The translations under genes and the position numbers were made by a program. A stretch of 64,000 nt of DNA, from contig CALZFC010000017.1 of NCBI GenBank assembly GCA_945643635.1, positions 4,845,001 to 4,909,000 on the forward strand, read 5' to 3'. Shown here piece after piece: positions 33,293 through 45,995 of the stretch; the first letter of the stretch is position 1; each line of letters starts with the position of its first letter. The notes under the pieces are model-generated. The model was given only the letters and a program-made list of their open reading frames with translations. It did not search any database and was not told where the DNA came from. Source of the stretch: Allodiplogaster sudhausi (Eukaryota; Nematoda; Chromadorea; Rhabditida; Diplogasteridae).

Positions 33293-36228
33293 TCACTGAG
33301 CGCCCATCGCTTGCATTTTACGTTGTAGAATGACGTCGACGCAAGAAGAGAAAACCTGTGAAAATTTTTTTAAAGATTTTTTTAAATAGCAAATTGGTGT
33401 TTCAAATGATTTATTGGCACAAAAAAAAACTTTAAAAATGAGCGTGTAACAGATACCAAGTTTTCATGGATAATTTATAGAAAAAAGAAGATGATTAAAA
33501 CTGACCATATTAACAGCCTCCGTATCCGTCGCCGTCGTCATGTGCATGTAGAGCTGGGTGGTGTCCTCCTCTTCGACCTGCGGCTTTGCTGGATCTCTTC
33601 TGCCTCCGCTCTGCCCTGTCGCTCCCTCTCCTTCTTCTCCTCCTCTCGTCCGCCTCTTCCGCTCCACCAGCTGCCGGAAGCGTTCCGCGATATAAGCGGC
33701 GGCCGCTTCTCCGCCAGGCGGGCCTCAAAATTCACGCAGTACAAAAGGACGCTGTTAATTTTTTTAAAGCTTCCGATCCATTTTTTACGTATTTTTTTTT
33801 ATAAATATTAATTTATCATCTGAAATTTTTTTAATGGTCAGTCACTAACCGAAAAGCTGGGTTCCAAATGAGGGATGTGAGGGAGTTTTTCACATTGTTT
33901 CGGAAACGCCAATATTCACATTAGACATTGAAAGATTTCAAATTGCTCTATATACGAGTAAATATCAGGAATCTTATAAAACCTTCATGATAACTATAGT
34001 AGTGTGTGTGTCAGTATAAAATGTATGCAGGTGCGGTTCATTTTGCAACCATGTTACTTTTCATCTACAAGTGCAGATGAAAAGCAAAATCATGTTTATT
34101 TCATCACAATTAGAATTTCAGAATCATAGATTCGCGCCATCCTACAGTTCAGTAGTGCAATATCGTGTTGTCCACTCGAGACTATTGCGCGGTTGAAATA
34201 GTCATGCCCAATATCAGGTAATACTATAGTCTTCATTCCCCATATGATTGAACAAAAGAAGGAATGCATTATATTTTCCATAACAAAATGAAAATCTGAA
34301 AGAGAGAAGAGTGAAAGGGAAAGAAGAAGTGCTTACCGTCATATCTCCGGAAGTGCTTGGCGAGGGGAACAGCGTCGATCTTGGCACGGAAGAGATCAAT
34401 CTAAGATAGTTTTATTAACTGTGTTTATCGCTTGCTAAATACAAAATAAAATAATATAATAACAGCAAAAAGTAAAAGGGATATTTATTTCAGTGAATTG
34501 ATGTTTTTCTCCACACCCGCAATGACGCAATTTATATGATGTAACCATAAAGAGACAAAAGAGGAGTAAAATCGAGCACTGTTTACAAATCTTGTTTTTG
34601 TAGCTGACCTTGTTGAGGAAGAGAATGAGCGCGATTCGTTGCTTGAACGCGGGATGGCGCGCGATGCTACGGAAGATGGCCATCGAGTGCTTCAGACGAT
34701 TCCACGAGGACGAAGTGGCATTCGGCTGCAGCGAGGCCGCTTCAACTTGCCTTAAAAACGCACGTTTGAATTCGCGCCCTTTTGCCTGACACAAAGGCTA
34801 GTGAGCATATCATTAGAAAGACACGACTACAACGGTCAGGAAATTTCAGATAGATTGCGGTTGAGTTTCATGCACCTTAAAGGCAGTGAGATATTCATTC
34901 TTTGCATTATCATCACTGGATACGAACTCCCGTGCGTTTATGGCCATTTCATTGTCCAACTCCAAACAAGGAATCGTCAGTAAATCGAGCGTGCATTTGT
35001 GGCTTTTCGAGAAAAGAGAGGGCTTCGAAAAAAATTCTCATCTTACTCGTTCGCATCAATCCGTTGGTTGTAGCTGCTCACGTCGACGATAAAAAGCACG
35101 CTGTTGACGTCGTCGAAGCAGTGCAGCCACTTGCGCCGCTGCGACCTCTGCCCACCAACGTCGATCATTCTAAGGATATACAAAGTCAATATTATCGATT
35201 CGTTTGAAGTATTGATTGGTTTTGTGTTTTCAAAATTACATGTATTTGTGCAGAGTTAATGTTAATAATAAATTTGGGTAAAAAAATTTTTAAGTTCATA
35301 AAAATTATAACTAAAATGCGCCGTCTAGATACATACATACCTCATGATCGTGCCTCTGAACGCGAATTCAATCTCGATGATGCCGGCGGTCATGTTCCGC
35401 GACCGTAGAATGTCCTCGTTCGACGGCATGAACGCGGGGTCGGCGATGCGCTCGAGGTTGTCGAGAAAGCTTAAATTTACATACATATATGTATTTATTT
35501 TTGAAAATTTAAGAGTTATATTTTTTTACACAAAACAAAAATAAATTGATGGAAACATATGTAAATATAAAATTAGATAATTCATTAAAATATTGAATGT
35601 TAATTTGTTAATACTAATTATTATTATTATTATTATTGTTAAAAAAGAATTTTAATTATACAAAAATACATAAAAATAAAACTGACTACTCTGCCGAGTC
35701 GAGGAGGGCAATGCTGGCGCGTCTCGCGATCGCCTGCCTTACCGCGTCAGAAGCGTAGATGACGCGGATCGAGAAGACGAGCGCGTCCGACAGCTCCGTC
35801 TCGTTGCTGCCTTCCGAGGTCAGCATCGCGAAGCGAGCGGCTGCCGACTTTAAAAAGAACATTTACGAAATACTATTTCAATGTTATTAAAAAAAATAAT
35901 TAATGTACATATAGCTTCCTTTTTTTCTCTCGAAATACTCAGAAATGCAGCACATACGTTTGTATTGTTCGTTAAACCTAATTATTATTTTCAACACCTC
36001 GGTATCCTTGTCAAGGAAAAGTTGGAGATGGCGAGCGCCCTCAAGCAGTTGCCGTGTCGCCTTGACAATGTTCTCGTAGATGATGTAGCGATAGTTGATG
36101 ATGTCATACTTCGAGAAGCCGGATTTGTGCAGAATCCTTCAGGATGGATCCTTCTATGCTTTCTCTCTCTCTCTCTCACTCACTCTCTCGCTCTTTCTCT
36201 CTCCATCTCTCTCTATTGCTTTCTCTCT

Positions 36229-36266
<38 letters not shown>

Positions 36267-36814
36267 GCGCATTCTAACCTCATTTGTTTAAAAACCGTAC
36301 TCTTTCCCGATTCTGGTCCACCTGAAAATAAGATAACAGCTAATTCAACGTCTAAGTACCGCGTTATGTTGGTGCTTTCTGAAAACAGTAACTGTTTACA
36401 GTTATAAGTTTCGTCATACAGTACCCAGAATGAGTATCTTGAGATGTTTCTTTCGCTCGTCTCGCTCTCGTTCCAAGTCTGCATCGATGGTGGATGGCTG
36501 CTGGTAGACAGCACTGACGCGGGACGACGAACTTCTCTGTCATGACGTCATTATTATTATTATTGTTATTGTATTTTATGTAATTTAATTATGTGCATCT
36601 GTATATACATACATATGAACTGAGATTATATGTATAGATACATCTCTAAAATAACAAAAAATTCCAAAATATAGATTTTAGTATATGAAATATGTACATA
36701 CATACAGACATATATACGTCAGTGGAATAAATGTTTTGTGATGATTCTGCTGCGTTCTTTAAAAAAAAACTTTAAAAAAAAAGAAACCATGGCACGAAAA
36801 CTGCAGCAGAGCAT
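33293..36814 (-). CDS. heterotrimeric G-protein alpha subunit, gene 2
   Basis: Exons (minus): 36788-36814, 36425-36536, 36279-36321, 35998-36136, 35687-35847, 35341-35469, 35047-35169, 34609-34750, 34337-34400, 33506-33723, 33293-33355; phases agree, 406 aa from MLCC. Exon boundaries are those of gene 1, and seven of eleven exon lengths are identical, so the two are tandem paralogs. Motifs: MLCC, P-loop GGPESGKST, switch [10 protein letters not shown] (TTG changed to TAG), switch [29 protein letters not shown]-terminus MQAMGAQ. Exon 10 carries about 25 extra charged residues ([19 protein letters not shown] onwards) before [12 protein letters not shown]. The frame stays open upstream of MLCC for about 30 codons (LDKNETEQQQIHATETRQVE) without ATG, so a further 5' exon may supply an N-terminal extension like gene 1's. 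Confidence 0.9.
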
Positions 36815-37637
36815 TCTGTACGCGCCTTCTTCGACCTGGCGAGTCTCGGTCGCGTGAATCTGCTGCTGCTCCGTTTCGTTCTTGTCCAGCTGGGAAAACT
36901 GAGAATATCAAGGAAATGAAGACATCAATTACAATCGACAACAGTAACTTTAAGTAAAACGTAGGGTTGCGATAAATTCTCGAAGATTCAAAAATAAAAT
37001 AACTCATAAGTTATAACTTCTTTAACAAAGCCTTGGACATATATACAAATTTCATTCTAAGTAATATCGATTTTCGTTTCCGCAATTACTTTTCCAGTTG
37101 TACACTGAGGAGCCGGAGAGTTGTTGATTGCTTGAACAGACGCAGACATTCGGGAAAGAAGAAGAGAAGAAGAAGCTAAAGCCCTGAGGCTTGAACGAGA
37201 CAAATTATGATTCAGAAAAACAACATCCAACCTAGGAGGCACATCCGGATGATCTGTTAGATAGCTTTTTAGCAAATCCCGTAAAGAAAGAGAAGACACC
37301 CATTTACAGTGTATCCGCTTTTTCGCTCCGCATAAATCCCTGTTCTCTATTCACTTCCAAACAACATCAAAACATGCCCATGACAGAAGAAGAATTACAA
37401 ACTGCATTATCTGCGGATGAGCGGATTTTATATAATCCGTAAAACATCCATAAACTATAATCCTTAGCTGTGGGCGGCAGGGAATAAGCATTTCATTGGC
37501 AGGGAAATGCTGCTATGAAATCGTAGTAGCAGTTCGAGACAACATGATGAGCTTCAGAAGCTGCGTGGACCATTGTTTATGTCGTCCGCTTATTTGTGAG
37601 AGTGCGAGAGAGCGAGAGAGATACAGGGAGGGAACGC

Positions 37638-37679
<42 letters not shown>

Positions 37680-38309
37680 TGTGAAAGTGGAGAGAGAGGA
37701 GAGAGAGAGAGAGAGGAGCGTGACTATTTTTGGGTTTATTATTATTCTTATTCAAGCGGCTATTCAACGGGGACTGACTGGACTACAATATAATGCATAA
37801 CAAGAGATGGAAGAAGGACAAATGAACTAATTGAAAATAAGCATCTGAATGAAGAAAGCCATTTTTACAGTACACCATTGGAGTACTTTTGCATTATGCA
37901 TTCGAATTTTATCCTTAATTCACGTGTCCTCTGCATATGAATACGTGCATTCATATATTTGAATGGCTAGTAATCAAAATGTGTCCTGATGAGAATCAAG
38001 CGTTAAAAAAACAAGTGTTAAAAGATACGAGAAGTCAGTCCAGAGAGGAAAAGAGAGCTAGAACGGGAGTTGGAGACGAAGAAAAGATAGAAAAGATAGA
38101 AAAGATAGAAAGGGTGAGACGGATGATTGTATCGATAAAAGGGTTTGATTGGGAAAACAAGGGAGGAAATAGCAAGAGAAAAAAAAGATCTTGGCAATCT
38201 CAAGAGGGCAGCAGGCATTCCTCGCTGGACCGGATTTGACTGCGCGAAGAAGAGGGTTGGAGGGGGGGGGGGTGCCTTAGGCAGTTCGCTTTGTCACTCT
38301 CCTTTCGAT
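36815..38309. other. intergenic with GA tract
   Basis: Lies between the divergent G-alpha gene 2 and secreted gene 2, so it should contain both promoters. A minus-strand frame at 37057-37299 (about 80 codons, starting at GTG) has weak bias and no context. A GA tract lies at about 37640-37715, and three AAAAGATAG repeats near 38085-38110. No confident gene. Confidence 0.4.
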
Positions 38310-39343
38310 ATGCGATGGTGGCTCTCGCTCTCGTCTCTTACCATTCTAGCTTTCGGTTAGTAATGAATTTAATTTTTATTTTCTTCAGATTAGAATTGCA
38401 ACAACTACGTCAAATTTCAAGTATTATAATTAGAGTTAGTCACTGTCTTTAAAACAATTTGTTGGAAACAAAAATTATCGGGAAAACATGTTATCAGGCG
38501 TCATCAGTCAAAAGTACGGAGACAATGATCCGATCGTCATTCCAAAGAAGGGCATCGAGGCCGTCTTTCCGAATCTCGTGACCGCTGACAACTTCCCGCT
38601 CTTCCCCTTCACCGACCAACTCAACACGGGATTCGAGCTCAATCCGGCTAACAAGATTGTAAGTGCTTCTATTTTCCTCTTTTTCTCTCTCTCTCCCTTT
38701 GTCTCTCTCTCAATCTTCCTCTCTACCCTCTCTCCCACACCCTACAAGTGCTTTAGCATCCCTTCTTGTCACTCTCCTCTACCTCTCTCTTCTTCCCTTC
38801 CTCTCTGCACTTTCTCTCTCTTTCTCTCTCTTTCTCTCTCTCTCTTTCTCTCTCTCTCTCTCCCCCCCCCTCTCTCTAACTTGCCATTTCACAGAATGAA
38901 TTGAATAGAAATGGTGTAAATGCGCAAATATGTAGGGCAACAATCTATTCGGTCTAATGAAGAGAAAAGTCATGGTTAACAGTAATGAAAATGATTCATC
39001 TTCTGGCTACAAAACGAAGCTGTTTTCGTGAAAGAACATGTTCAGTTATATTACAAGTGCATTTTGGCATAGCATGCTACTTTTATTTATCCTTTTATTT
39101 GTTTAAAAAAAATACTTATTGCGAATGTTCTTTTCGTTTGCCAATTTATTTATTTCTTTAATTGATTAATTGCAGTCGCTGGCAGGTGATCTGAATATTC
39201 CCGTGCCGGGCTGGGGCAACTTTGATGTTGACGGCAACGTCTACTTTGGCAGAATCAACACGGATGCCAAGGTTGCGCTCCAATTTTGTTCCCTCTCCCA
39301 TTCTTTCCTCTCTCCCGCTTGTTTCTCTTCTGTTCTAAAGTCC

Positions 39344-39392
<49 letters not shown>

Positions 39393-42156
39393 ACTCTCTC
39401 TCTCTCCCTCAAAGGTCGGCTACCAATTCGCGCCGGTGAATAAGCTGAACATCAAGCCAGAGACTCTCGCCCTGCTCGGACAAAATCCTGCTTTTCGTGA
39501 AGCGCGAAGTTGTTTTTTGTTCTTTCTTTGCCTTTACATTTTTTTTAAAGATATGTACATATGTATATACAGTGCCGGTCAAAATTCTATTAACTTTTGG
39601 TTTTTCGTACATAATTTCTTTCAAAGTTAATGAAAGTTGATGAAATTTTCAGGGTTTCTTCTTTATGCTGTCAGATTATTAGTAGCGGAATATTGATTTC
39701 ATTGACCGACTACAAGGCGAGAAAAAAAATCAATAAGTCAATATCACCCATGTGCACATTTAGGCGAACTGAACAAAATGGGTTGTTTCTTTGATATTCG
39801 AGTAGTTTTTATCGGAAACATGATTTTTTCTGTATTCTAGAGCATCTCTGCGGTAAAGGTTTGATCTAATCGATATTTATTCACATGTTTTTACATGTTG
39901 TCTACCCACTGTTCACGATCCATGCCCTCGGACTGAGATGCAAGTGGTTCAGGAGGATAAAATCGATCATTTACTAATATACCTCTCTCAATAATGATTT
40001 TAGTATATTTGCAGGTCATCACTGAACTAATTCAGATGGTTACTTGAGCTGTAAAAATTAAGTGCTAATATTTGTGCACATTCTGAACACCGCTGTCAAC
40101 TTGGGTCCTCAGCTCAGACCCACCACTTATTGTGATGCTGTGCAGGGGTCCGTGTTCCAAAGGCGGTTTTGCCAATCTCAAATGATAGATCATAGGCTTT
40201 TATACCTTCAGAAGCCCTATTTCATCCCTTTCTTCATGAACCCACAAGATATAGTAGATCGTTTGAATGTACCCGTGGCATAGTAGTACCGTGTATTTGA
40301 CAGCGTTTGGTTGTAGATCAATCACAACATTAAATTATCTAATAGGGATTTAGATGATTGCTGAACTCTCGTCTGTACCGATTAATATGATTTTTGATTC
40401 GATGTTAAGTTTTTCGGGATTACTTTCTGGCCTTGTAGGGCGACGTACTACTCTTCGCCACGGGTACATTTAAACGATCTACTATATCTTGTGGGTTCAT
40501 GAAGACAGGGATGAATTAGGGCTTCTGAAGGTATAAAAGCCTATGAGCTATCATTTGAGATTGGCAAAACCGCTTTTGGAACGCAGACCCCTGCACAGCA
40601 TCACAATAAGTGCGTCAGGGCTGAGGACCAAAGTTGACCGCGGTGTTCAGAGTGTGCACAAATGATTAGCACCTAATTTTAACAGCTCGAATAACCATCT
40701 AAATTAGTTCAGGGATGACCTGCAAATATATTAAAATCATTATTGGAAGAGGTATATTAGAAAATGATTGATATTATCCTCCTAAACCGTTTGCATCTCA
40801 GGCCGAGTTAATGGATCGTGAACTGGGGGCAGGCAACATGTAAAAACATGTGAATAAATAGTGAATAGATCAAACTTTTATCGTAGTGATGCTCTAGAAT
40901 ACAGAAAAATCATGTATCCAATAAAACCTGCCCGAATATCAAAGAAACAACCCATTTTGATCAGTATGCCTAAATGTGCACCAGTGTAATTTGACTTATT
41001 GATTTTTTTTCTCGCCTTGTAGTCGATCTATGAAATCAATATTCCGCTACGAATAATCTGACAGCATAAAGAAGCAACCCTGAAAATTTCATGAACTTTC
41101 ATTAACTTTGAATGAAATTATGCACGAAAAACCAAATGTTAATAGAATTTTGACCGGCACTGTATATATGCACATATATAATATTTATTAAATACATACA
41201 TATGTTATATAATTTAACATTATTATTAGACCAAGATCCTTTAGCAACTCCGCTTCTTCTTCTTCAGAGAAGGTGAAAGAGGTGGTCGTTGGGCGGCTGC
41301 CCTACGGCTACGAGCCCATCAAGTGCAAGCCGCCCTTCTGCAATCCCTTCGTGCATCACGGCGCCGTCGTCGTCGAGGTCGAACCGGGTACGCCTTCCAT
41401 TATTCCTAATCTCCTACCGTACTCTCCAGACACTCCGAATATCTTATGGCATGCACGCCTGCGTTGTCATCTCTCTCTCTCTTCTTTATCATTATTTTGC
41501 ATGTATGCACAATCTTATAACAACATGCCGAAATCTCCGACAGCTCAAGTGTTCCTAGTCTGCTATTAAATATCGCGCCAACTTCCTTGCCGGATTAGCG
41601 TCCATATTTTTGTTTTGAAAGAATTTTTTTATTGAAACGCATTAGTCTAGCCGGAATCCTTCAGTTTGACATCACTTAAGATTTGTGTGAAGAATAGAGG
41701 GAGATTTACTCACTTATATGTCTAGCATCTAAATATCGATTGACTAAACTGTGTGAGAATCCTCTAGTGCCTAGGTGACGACTCCTTCTTCATCGGCGGA
41801 CTCGACTTTCCGCTGCCGCTGGGCGTCGACGGCAGCGGAGTGCGCTTCCCGCTCTCGGGCGCAGTCGAGCAGGTTCGCCTTGGCATTTTGCCAATTCTCT
41901 CTCTCTCTTCAGTGCTGTCCTTGATTACTAGAGTGCTTCTTCATTTCACTTTAACAACCGTACTCCAATAAGTGTATACTGTAGGGTACTTGACCCTCGT
42001 GTACTGTAGGGAACGTCACCCTACGCATACGCGCACGGCCACGCCTTCAACCCGGTGAATCCGTTCGATCTGGAGACCAAGGCGATGAGAGATGAGACAC
42101 TGCCACCGAGGAGGAGGGCAGAGTCGACGGCCGAGAAGGCTGTCAGGCAGAGGTGA
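38310..42156 (+). CDS. predicted secreted CKPPFCNPF-family protein, copy 2
   Basis: Seven exons: 38310-38355, 38498-38658, 39176-39271, 39415-39508, 41268-41387, 41775-41872, 42010-42156; all phases agree, 253 aa. Exon 1 is a signal peptide (MRWWLSLSSLTILAFG). The mature protein has FPFTDQLNTGFELNPANK, IPVPGWGNFDVDGN, IKPETLALLGQNPAF, CKPPFCNPF with two conserved Cys, GGLDFPLPLG and a C-terminal AHGHAFNPVNPF followed by an Arg-rich tail (PPRRRAESTAEKAVRQR). Repeated short G(L/F)DFP(L/V)P motifs suggest beta-strand repeats. It matches copy 1 at 7.3-9.4 kb over most of its length with conserved intron positions. Intron 4 is enlarged to 1.76 kb by a palindromic transposon-like element. The function is unknown; an extracellular or cuticle-associated role is only a guess. 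Confidence 0.85.
39570..41162. mobile_element. foldback element with Tc1/mariner-like ends
   Basis: The ends are CAGTGCCGGTCAAAATTCTA and its complement, flanked by TA on both sides (39568-39569 and 41163-41164), as expected for Tc1/mariner insertion. Unlike ordinary Tc1 elements the inverted repeats are about 720 bases each (39570-40290 and 40442-41162), leaving a loop of about 150 bases. No transposase frame is present, so the element is non-autonomous. The arms are diverged by scattered substitutions and small indels, so the insertion is not brand new. It sits in intron 4 of secreted gene 2. Confidence 0.85.
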
Positions 42157-42319
42157 GAGGGTGAGAGGGTAGGCAGAGATAGAATGGGAGAGACACAGAG
42201 AAGCATGGAAGCGTAGAGGGTGAGAGGGGAGGCAGAGATAGAATGGGAGAGAGATACGAGAAAGGAAGAGGGAGAACGAGAGGGAGGGAGGGAGAGACGA
42301 GAGAGAACAGAGAAGGAAT

Positions 42320-42350
<31 letters not shown>

Positions 42351-42954
42351 CGAAAACGAGACAGGGAGAGAAAGGGAGAGAATGAGAGAGATAATGTGGG
42401 AGAGAGATATTAGGAGAGAGAAAGGAAGAGAGAAAATTCGTGGACAGGGAAGGAGAGGCAGAAGTTTATGTGTCTTCAGAGCATCCTAACAATTCCAGGT
42501 ACTGGTCTCGAATGGGCAGCAGCTCGGAATCAAAGACTTCTGTCATCTTTTCTAAGGAATCCAGATTTGGAGGCATAAAAATTTGAAATCACTTTTTTTT
42601 GGTGTTTTAATGAAAGACAACCTTCATTGAATATCTTTTATTTCATTCGCTGGACATAAGTATATAATTCTTCACAATACTTCACGCAGTCATACTGCTA
42701 ATAATAGTGTTCCTATATACACACACTATAATTCGGGTATTAAAATCGGCTAGAGATATTCTTTGAAATCATATAAGTGAGTGCCGCGAAGTAGTGTGGA
42801 AGTTTTCTTGAAGATGATATTTATGTGCAATAATAATATTAATAAAAATAATAAAGCTCAATACTCTTTTTCTTGTAATATCGGCATACATGATGATCGA
42901 AACAATTATTTCATAAAGAACACATCTATTTTGCATCACAGAATGGGAAACCTT
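42157..42954. other. 3' flank of two convergent genes, GA-rich
   Basis: A GA-rich tract fills 42157-42450, right after the stop of secreted gene 2. The remainder is AT-rich and probably carries both 3' untranslated regions, since the phosphatase gene ends at 42955 on the other strand. Confidence 0.5.
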
Positions 42955-45900
42955 TCAGCTCTGACATCTCAATCGTTTTGTCCTGAAGGAAAGTTCAATG
43001 AACTGCAAAATGTTTTTCGGTTGATAATTAGCCAATAAAGAATTGAATTGAGCCAATAGTAGATATATTAGTACAGGAAGAAACGTTCGTTTAATATTTC
43101 ATTAATTCTCAATCTCTAGCAAATTTTGTTATTCTCCGATATTTTTACGCCTAGTTAGCTTAATATTTAATAATTACTTGACGCAAGATAAAGAAATTAA
43201 ATATATAAAAAATTACCATACCTCTGCCAGCATGTACAGTATGCATGCATTTGCATAGACATATTGCATACGCGTCTGTATGGAGTAAGCACGTTGCGCT
43301 CGGAGCTGCCTTGCGATGCGGACCATCAATGGGCGGGCCGTAGATTCGGTTTCGTGGTCCAAGCAAGTCTCGCTGGACCCCTTCAGCACATCCATCGGCT
43401 CTTTCGTCTGCTTCAGCGCGTGAAGGCCAAAGAGAACGGCTGAAACAGGGAAGTTTCCTTTATTTCTTCACCACGAATCGAAAACTCTTTTCTTCTTTTT
43501 TCCGTAACAAGAAAGCAGTACAAAAAATTCTCACTCTGTCTTAAACATAAGTAAAACATTACCAATCAAAGTAGACGTTCGGCCAATGCCAGCGAGGCAG
43601 TGCACAAGAACAGGCCCCTCTCCATCGGACTTCTGGAGGTAGATAGAAGGAACAATATATAAGAAGATAATTAGAAAGCAAGACTAACATTTTTTTATTT
43701 CATTTATTTTTTATTATTTTAATCATAAATGCTTACAAAATGACGATTACTTTTCTCACAATCAGTAACCTTTCTCTGATCGAGCCACCGTGCAACGGCG
43801 GCCACTGGCCGAACACAGTCGGGGACACCAAAGTCGGGCCAGCAACGAACGAAGACGTGCTCCACTTCAATCGGGGTGCATCTTCAAATATTTTTGGCAA
43901 TTATTGTTAGGGGCAATTATTGTTTTGGCAAAAATCTGGCTTACTTTGACACTTTGTTTTGTATCGGAGTTTATGCGTCAAAAATTATCTTCTGATTGTG
44001 GGATGATGGTTATGGGAAGATGGTACTTGATAAAACTTAGATATTTTTAATTTCGCCCCATTAATATATGGCATTCAGTAAAACGCATGTGGCGAGAGAT
44101 ATAAAGAATATGTAATTGTTATAAAGTCTTGCCCCTTTCTCTCCAGTCGAATCGTCCGCCACTCGACTCCATCTGCAATGTCCGGATGTCGTCGAGCGGT
44201 GACTGGCCGGAAGTAGCCGTAAGGCACGGAGCCGCCAACGTCATCCGCCCAGTATCGGGCGCAGCCGTGGAGGGCGGAGGGGCCTTGAATTAGGGTTTTT
44301 TTTCTTATAAAATTAAATAAATCTACTTTTTATTTACAATATCTAACTTCTTTATTAATAAATAATCGTTTAATTTAATTAAATACCATCTTTCTCCACG
44401 ATACTTGATATGACTAATATGGACTTAAAAAATTTTTTTTTGCGTATACCTAAAATACAGTACTCTAAGAATAAGGGACCTTCGTCAAATGAGCAGAGCT
44501 GAACGATGCAAGGGACGCGCTCCTGCATTACGAGGTGCCAGAAGTCTGAGATCGTATTGCTGAGCGGGCCCTGAGAAGAGCGGAAACTATGGTTTTAAAT
44601 TATGTTATTCATTTACTTTACTTTTGTTTTTTTTTATTAATGACTTATCAGTTCCTTTTTGTATAAGATCAATATGCTAATACAAAAAAATACCCTTTTT
44701 CACTTTATTAACCGGAAAAAAACAGGAAATATGTAATAAAAATAGTAATTTAAAGAATTACAAAGGCATAGTTAAATAACAAAGACAACAAAGTAAGCAA
44801 GAAAAAAAAGAATCGTACGAAAAGAAAGCAAACCTGCGCAGCGATGAAGTTGAGAGTTGCGTCATCCGGTGACATGACGCGATTCGCGTGGTAAAAGTCA
44901 CGTTCGCGATCCTTGAGCACGACACGATTGGAATCATAGCAGGGAATGTCGTAGTATCTGTCGAGAAACAAGCAATTAAATTTTTAATTAAATATCAATC
45001 TTATGACCAAACTTAACAATTTACTAATTCATTCATAATGCTTATAGGTATTCTGTAAATTTACATTAACTTACAATTATAAATTTCGCCGAATAAATAT
45101 TGTTCCAATGAGCATTTCAAAAAAACAGGCCTAATTGTAAGAGCAATGCTGGAGGTGTTACACATTGTATGCATGCGATTCGCAATACAATGAACTAGGA
45201 ATAGGAGAGGGGAAATAGATGACGTCATATTGTGAACACATGTCATTCTACTTGTGTGAATTTCACAATGTTTGTTGTCACTAGCAACGAAATAGCATTG
45301 TGGAAAAAAAACATTCGTTACATCATTCATTTCATTTCCACCGAGGCATACATCTAGAAGAGTCTTTGTAGAAATGCGCGCTGACAATCGAAATGAGAAT
45401 ACGTTTAGAAAAAAAAACAACAAGAAAAAAAAGATGAATCTTTCGTCCGATTGCGAAAGCATCTACTGTTTTATTTGAGAGAGCTGAGAATGGAGAGATA
45501 AAAAATAGAAGATATTGGCGCTAAATAAACGAACAAACAAAGTGACGGTAAAGATTAAATAAATAAATAAATAAAAATTAATAGCGATAACCTGCACTTG
45601 TCGGAATTCTGTTCGGATGATTTGTGCGGCGAAGACACCGTATGCCAGTCGATGAACTGATCAAACTCGCTGAGCAGCACCGAGCCGCCCTGCAATCATA
45701 TGGAGCGTGATCAAAGAATATTACGAGGAGGAAAAGAAACGAAAACATAGCCTGGAACAAAACTTTTATCGAAGAAAGTATGAACAAACATTGTTGACAT
45801 TCCTCGGGTGCAAGGTAATACGAATGGATACTAGGAAAAAGGAAGCGGAGAAAAAAGATCAGTTGAAATTACAAAATGAAAGTTATATAAAAGAAATCAG

Positions 45901-45995
45901 AAAGATAATAAAAATAACAACAAAAAAAATTAAGCAAAAAGAAACCAAACCTTTGCAATGACGTCTCGCGCCCACTTAAGCGCAAAGGAAGACAT
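42955..45995 (-). CDS. protein tyrosine phosphatase (single PTP domain)
   Basis: Nine exons (minus): 45951-45995, 45592-45689, 44834-44957, 44480-44570, 44133-44283, 43770-43881, 43563-43632, 43222-43439, 42955-43002; all phases agree, 318 aa. Motifs in order: RYYDIPCYDSNRVVL (pTyr loop), FYHANRV, FIAAQGPLSNTISDFW, CARYWADD, WPDFGVP with the general-acid Asp, the P-loop HCLAGIGRTS with catalytic Cys and Arg, and a Q-loop helix (RAQRAYSIQTRMQYVYA). All catalytic residues are present, so it should be active. Intron 5 needs a GC donor (GG|GCAAGA), required by phase. The protein is almost only the catalytic domain, like the many small nematode-expanded PTPs. The true 5' end is uncertain; MSSFALKWARD is the first ATG in its exon. 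Confidence 0.9.

Noticed and set aside
37057..37299. 80-codon minus-strand frame upstream of G-alpha gene 2
   Set aside because: It starts at GTG, has no codon bias or motif, and no splice path in phase to the MLCC exon could be shown.
40062..40283. 73-aa ORF inside the palindromic element
   Set aside because: The same sequence is present inverted in the other arm, the frame has no transposase motif, and codon use is not biased.
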